Of a DNA stretch of 8,630 nucleotides, positions 5,866 to 8,630 are shown one piece after another. The stretch comes from Halothiobacillaceae bacterium. Lineage in GTDB: Bacteria; Pseudomonadota; Gammaproteobacteria; Halothiobacillales; Halothiobacillaceae. The first letter of the stretch is position 1; each line of letters begins with the position of its first letter. The translations under genes were made by a program, and so were the position numbers. The stretch lies in the NCBI GenBank assembly GCA_011380105.1, contig DRZW01000093.1:1-8630 (forward strand), written 5' to 3'. Below the pieces are notes generated by a model that did not search any database, was not told the origin of the DNA, and saw only the letters and a program-made list of their open reading frames with translations.

Positions 5866-6516
5866 TTAGGTTGGTGTGCCATATTCGGCACGGTAAGCTT
5901 TAATGGCGTTTGCTTGGGCGACAAATTCCGGGTCTTTAGCGCAGAATTCCACCAGCTGATCCAGATTAGCGATACTAATCACGCTTAAATCTTCTTCATC
6001 TTGCAGTGTTTCAATCGCCGAACGGGTACTATCAGCGGCGCGCTCTTGGCGGTCCATCATCACCGCCACACCCACCGGAGTTGCCTGATTGGCACGGATT
6101 AGTTCAATGGAATGCCGAATCGCTGTGCCAGCGGTAATGACATCATCGATAATCAGCACCCGGCCGGATAACTGACTGCCCACCAACGAGCCACCTTCTC
6201 CATGCGCCTTGGCTTCTTTGCGATCAAAACACCAGGGCTGGGGGTTGCCGGTTTTGCGTGACAGCGCCATGGCGGTGGCAACCACCAGCGGAATGCCTTT
6301 GTAAGCCGGGCCAAATAAGGTGTCGAATACTAATCCAGCATCTAGGATGGCATCGGCATAAAACTGACCTAACGCTTCTAAATCACGCCCGGTATGAAAG
6401 GCACCGGCATTGAAAAAATAAGGACTTTCGCGCCCGGATTTGAGTACAAATGAACCAAAACGCAGCGCATTATGCTCGACGGCAAAGCGCAAAAAATCCT
6501 GTTGGTAGTCGCGCAC
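5866..6516 (-). CDS. pyrE: Orotate phosphoribosyltransferase
   Basis: PyrE joins orotate to PRPP to give OMP, the fifth step of pyrimidine synthesis, as a cytoplasmic dimer. The 216-residue sequence follows E. coli PyrE (213 residues) closely: FVLKSGRESPYFFNAG (23-38), LFGPAYKGIPL (68-77), the flexible catalytic loop RKEAKAHGEGG (99-109) and the PRPP-binding motif VLIIDDVITAGTAI (120-133) with Asp124-Asp125. The start is GTG 6516 (MRDYQQDFLRF) with an AAAGG ribosome site 7 bases upstream. In E. coli pyrE follows rph and is attenuated; here the upstream neighbour is a decayed DUF389 gene 21 bp away, and clpB beyond it is closed by a terminator. The promoter therefore probably lies inside the dead gene, but no clear box was found. 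Confidence 0.96.
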   Translation of the reverse strand: MRDYQQDFLRFAVEHNALRFGSFVLKSGRESPYFFNAGAFHTGRDLEALGQFYADAILDAGLVFDTLFGPAYKGIPLVVATAMALSRKTGNPQPWCFDRKEAKAHGEGGSLVGSQLSGRVLIIDDVITAGTAIRHSIELIRANQATPVGVAVMMDRQERAADSTRSAIETLQDEEDLSVISIANLDQLVEFCAKDPEFVAQANAIKAYRAEYGTPT

Positions 6517-6537
6517 AGGGATACCTTTGAATATTGG

Positions 6538-7088
6538 TTAGTGAGTCGCAATCCAGACCAGCACTGCCATGACCAGCAGCGAGATCCCCCAAAATACAAA
6601 TGAAAAACGCATCGATCGCCGGGCGCGGGTTTTCTCTGGCCAGCGTCGCGGGCTGATGCCCTTGGCAACAAACACCGTTTATGCGGCGATATTAATCGCC
6701 AACAATAACCCGGCAGAGGCTGCATACGAAAACTGCCCCCAGCCCAAAAACTAGCCTAAAGACATAGCAGGGGGCATTAGCGCCACGGCCACCGTCACCT
6801 AACCAGCCCGGCGGCTGCGCCTGAGGTCAGTGACACCACGGCGGCCGCACCTGAGGCCAGCGCCAGAATCATCGCCGGGTAGCTCACTGGGGTGCGATCG
6901 AGTATTTGTTGTAACTCATCGAAAATGTCCCGCTGACCAGATGGACGCACCACCAGCCGGGTGGAAAACCGCTCGTCTTCAAATGAGCAGGTACGCCACC
7001 AATCGACCACATCGTGCGATTTAGCAATGCGGGCAATCGCCCTTTGCTCCGCCTCTGGGGCAATCAATTTGATGATTTTCAGTGCCAA
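6538..7088 (-). pseudogene. Decayed DUF389 (TIGR00341-type) membrane protein gene
   Basis: The N-terminal part reads MALKIIKLIAPEAEQRAIAR ... SHDVVDWW ... RLVVRPSGQRDIFDELQQIL, then DRTPVSYPAMILALASGAAA and VVSLTSGAAAGLV. At about 6798-6803 the frame is lost (TGA at 6797-6795) and resumes one frame over as VTVAVALMPPAMSLG-stop-FLGWGQFSYAASAGLLLAIN, IAA-stop-TVFVAKGISPRRWPEKTRAR and RSMRFSFVFWGISLL to a final TAA (6540-6538). ALASGAAA..SLTSG, VAVALMPP and the C-terminal PRRW..K.RARR block are DUF389 hallmarks. Damage consists of a one-base deletion, a TAG (6753-6751), a TAA (6681-6679) and loss of the usual central membrane segments, joined near QQIL/DRT (about 184 codons left of the usual 300 or more). 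The start is inferred as TTG 7088 with AGGAG seven bases upstream. No normal product is expected. The family's function is not known. Confidence 0.82.
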
Positions 7089-7106
7089 ATCCGCGCTCCT
7101 GCTGCT

Positions 7107-7133
7107 ATAAAAGCCCCGTCTTTTATCAGGGCT
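7107..7133 (-). terminator. Possible second hairpin/terminator behind clpB
   Basis: On the minus strand AGCCC (7133-7129) and GGGCT (7116-7112) pair around a 12-base loop and are followed by TTTTAT. It overlaps a second perfect dyad TTTTATCA-GGGC-TGATAAAA (7121-7140), so the two folds exclude each other. It sits directly downstream of the main clpB terminator and could act as a backup; support is weak. Confidence 0.35.
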
Positions 7134-7136
7134 GAT

Positions 7137-7169
7137 AAAAAACCGCATTCGAGCCGGTGTCGAATGCGG
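7137..7169 (-). terminator. Rho-independent terminator of clpB
   Basis: On the minus strand a perfect 10-bp stem CCGCATTCGA (7169-7160) / TCGAATGCGG (7152-7143) closes a 7-base loop and runs into TTTTTT (7142-7137). It starts 30 bases after the clpB stop codon. It separates clpB from the DUF389 remnant and pyrE, so these must be transcribed independently. Confidence 0.92.
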
Positions 7170-7199
7170 CTATGGAGCTAGTTTAGCAAAAAAGCGTGA

Positions 7200-8630
7200 T
7201 CAGCCGCGGCTAAGGGTTAACTGCTCTTCGCTGTAATCGACCCGAATGGTATCACCAGCGGCAAATTCACCTTTGAGTATGGCCTGCGCCAGCGGGTTTT
7301 CCAGACGTTGCTGTATAACGCGCTTAAGCGGACGAGCACCATAGACTGGATCAAACCCGGCTTCACCGAGTTTATCGAGCGCGGCATCAGTCAGCTCAAT
7401 CTGCATTCCCCGGTCGGCCAGGCGATCACGCAGATAGCCGATCTGAATATTGACAATCTTGCGAATCTCGCCCCGACCCAAGGGGTGGAACACCACCACA
7501 TCATCAATCCGGTTGATAAACTCGGGGCGGAAATGACCACCGACAATCTCTAATACCTCGGATTTAAGCTGCGAATAAGGCGCGTTTTCACCGGCTAATT
7601 CCTGGATGCGTTGTGAGCCTAGGTTGGAGGTCATTACAATCACGGTGTTGCGGAAATCAACGGTGCGGCCCTGCCCATCGGTGAGGCGACCATCGTCGAG
7701 CACTTGCAGCAGTATGTTAAAAACATCCGGATGGGCTTTTTCCACCTCGTCGAGCAGAATCACTGAATAAGGTTTGCGGCGTACCGCTTCGGTCAGATAT
7801 CCGCCTTCCTCATAGCCGACATAACCCGGAGGCGCACCAACTAAACGGGCAACCGAGTGTTTTTCCATAAATTCGGACATATCAATCCGCACCATCGCCT
7901 CTTCGGTATCGAACAAAAAGCTCGCCAACGATTTGGTTAACTCGGTTTTACCTACCCCAGTCGGGCCGAGGAATAAAAACGAGCCGTTCGGGCGTTTTGG
8001 GTCGGATAGTCCCGCCCGTGAGCGACGAATGGCGTTACTAACCGCGGTGACAGCCTCATCCTGACCCACAACACGTTCGGCTAGCTCATCTTCCATCCGC
8101 AGCAGTTTGTCTTTTTCACCCTCCAGCATTTTCGCCACCGGAATACCGGTTGCGCGCGATACTACTTCCGCGATTTCTTCTTCGCCTACCTTGTTGCGCA
8201 GCAATTTGGGCGTTTGAGTCTCAGTCTCTTGGGACTGCGCTGCCAAAAGCTCTTGCTCTAACTGGGGAATACGGCCATATTGCAACTCGGACATGCGGGC
8301 TAAATCACCTGCACGACGGGCAGTTTCCATCTCAACCCGCGCACGGTCCAACGCCTCTTTAATGTGCGTGGTTCCGGCAACAGCGGCTTTCTCGGATTTC
8401 CAGATTTCTTCTAGGTCACTGTATTGGCGCTCAAGCTCGGCAATTTCATCCTCAAGGTGGCTTAAGCGTTTTTTGGAGGCCTCATCGGTTTCTTTTTTAA
8501 CCGCTTCTCGCTCGATTTTCAGTTGAATTAAGCGGCGCTCCAAGCGATCCATCGCCTCCGGCTTGGAGTCAATCTCCATCCGAATTCGACTGGCAGCCTC
8601 GTCGATTAAATCAATTGCTTTGTCTGGCAA
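7200..8630 (-). CDS. clpB: ATP-dependent disaggregase ClpB, C-terminal part (runs off right edge)
   Basis: The last 476 codons of ClpB (Hsp100) are present; about 380 N-terminal residues (N domain and most of NBD1) lie beyond base 8630. Counting from the first visible residue, the end of NBD1 ([20 protein letters not shown], 2-21) is followed by the coiled-coil middle domain (about 22-135, rich in Glu/Lys/Arg), which is diagnostic for ClpB against ClpA/ClpC. NBD2 follows with Walker A GPTGVGKT (222-229), pore loop GYVG (269-272), Walker B VILLDE (290-295), arginine finger in INRID (372-376) and sensor-2 GARPLKR (431-437). All are intact. With DnaK/DnaJ/GrpE the hexamer extracts polypeptides from aggregates in the cytoplasm. 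No IGF/IGL ClpP-binding loop is seen, as expected. The first visible codon is TTG (Leu), not a start. It ends at a strong terminator. Confidence 0.97.
   Translation of the reverse strand: MPDKAIDLIDEAASRIRMEIDSKPEAMDRLERRLIQLKIEREAVKKETDEASKKRLSHLEDEIAELERQYSDLEEIWKSEKAAVAGTTHIKEALDRARVEMETARRAGDLARMSELQYGRIPQLEQELLAAQSQETETQTPKLLRNKVGEEEIAEVVSRATGIPVAKMLEGEKDKLLRMEDELAERVVGQDEAVTAVSNAIRRSRAGLSDPKRPNGSFLFLGPTGVGKTELTKSLASFLFDTEEAMVRIDMSEFMEKHSVARLVGAPPGYVGYEEGGYLTEAVRRKPYSVILLDEVEKAHPDVFNILLQVLDDGRLTDGQGRTVDFRNTVIVMTSNLGSQRIQELAGENAPYSQLKSEVLEIVGGHFRPEFINRIDDVVVFHPLGRGEIRKIVNIQIGYLRDRLADRGMQIELTDAALDKLGEAGFDPVYGARPLKRVIQQRLENPLAQAILKGEFAAGDTIRVDYSEEQLTLSRG

Noticed and set aside
7089..7148. 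Start of the DUF389 frame at ATG 7148
   Set aside because: The extra residues are encoded by the clpB terminator and its neighbouring dyad; TTG 7088 has an AGGAG site and matches the family N-terminus.
8150..8526. Plus-strand open frames opposite the clpB middle domain
   Set aside because: They are antisense shadows of a highly biased coding sequence; the minus strand is clearly ClpB.
1..8630. Mobile element, prophage, CRISPR, defence or biosynthetic cluster
   Set aside because: No transposase, integrase, terminal repeats, direct-repeat array, tRNA or cluster of unknown intact genes was seen; the genes are conserved housekeeping ones.

Overview
The window looks like chromosome of a Gram-negative gammaproteobacterium. 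The evidence is the surE-pcm-(YqaA/DedA)-nlpD gene order, PepA and PyrE sequences that follow the Escherichia coli proteins closely in motif order and spacing, and an outer-membrane porin of the general Gram-negative type. I cannot name the genus. No mobile element, CRISPR array, rRNA or tRNA was seen, and most of the window is conserved housekeeping DNA.

Layout, left to right. (1) 1-217, minus: 5' end of a porin gene with a good sigma70-type promoter. (2) 218-540: non-coding, containing that promoter, a long imperfect stem-loop whose loop holds a Shine-Dalgarno sequence and start codon of a tiny ORF, a second inverted repeat, and a weak terminator behind nlpD. (3) 541-3335, minus: a tight cluster surE-pcm-yqaA-nlpD. 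surE/pcm overlap as GTGA and pcm/yqaA as ATGA; nlpD follows after 67 bp. The rpoS gene that usually follows nlpD in gammaproteobacteria is absent. (4) 3418-3969, plus: a divergent Smr-domain gene with no visible ribosome binding site. (5) 3966-4148, minus: an unrecognised gene remnant broken by three in-frame stops. (6) 4159-4259: a run of short inverted repeats in the pepA leader, including alternating complementary tetramers. (7) 4297-5799, plus: pepA, ending at a bidirectional terminator shared with convergent pyrE (5866-6516, minus). (8) 6538-7088, minus: a clearly decayed DUF389-type membrane protein gene with an internal deletion, a frameshift and two in-frame stops. (9) 7107-7169: strong terminator(s) behind clpB. 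(10) 7200-8630, minus: the C-terminal part of clpB, running off the right edge.

How the genes work together: SurE (nucleotidase), Pcm (isoaspartyl repair) and ClpB (disaggregase) are stress and stationary-phase maintenance functions. NlpD is an envelope lipoprotein that controls cell-wall amidases, and the YqaA/DedA protein is an inner-membrane protein. PyrE makes OMP in pyrimidine synthesis. PepA is an aminopeptidase which, in E. coli, also binds DNA and represses carAB in the same pathway; whether it does so here is unknown. The non-routine parts are the two decayed genes and the structured leaders upstream of the porin and pepA. I found no convincing new multi-gene system.
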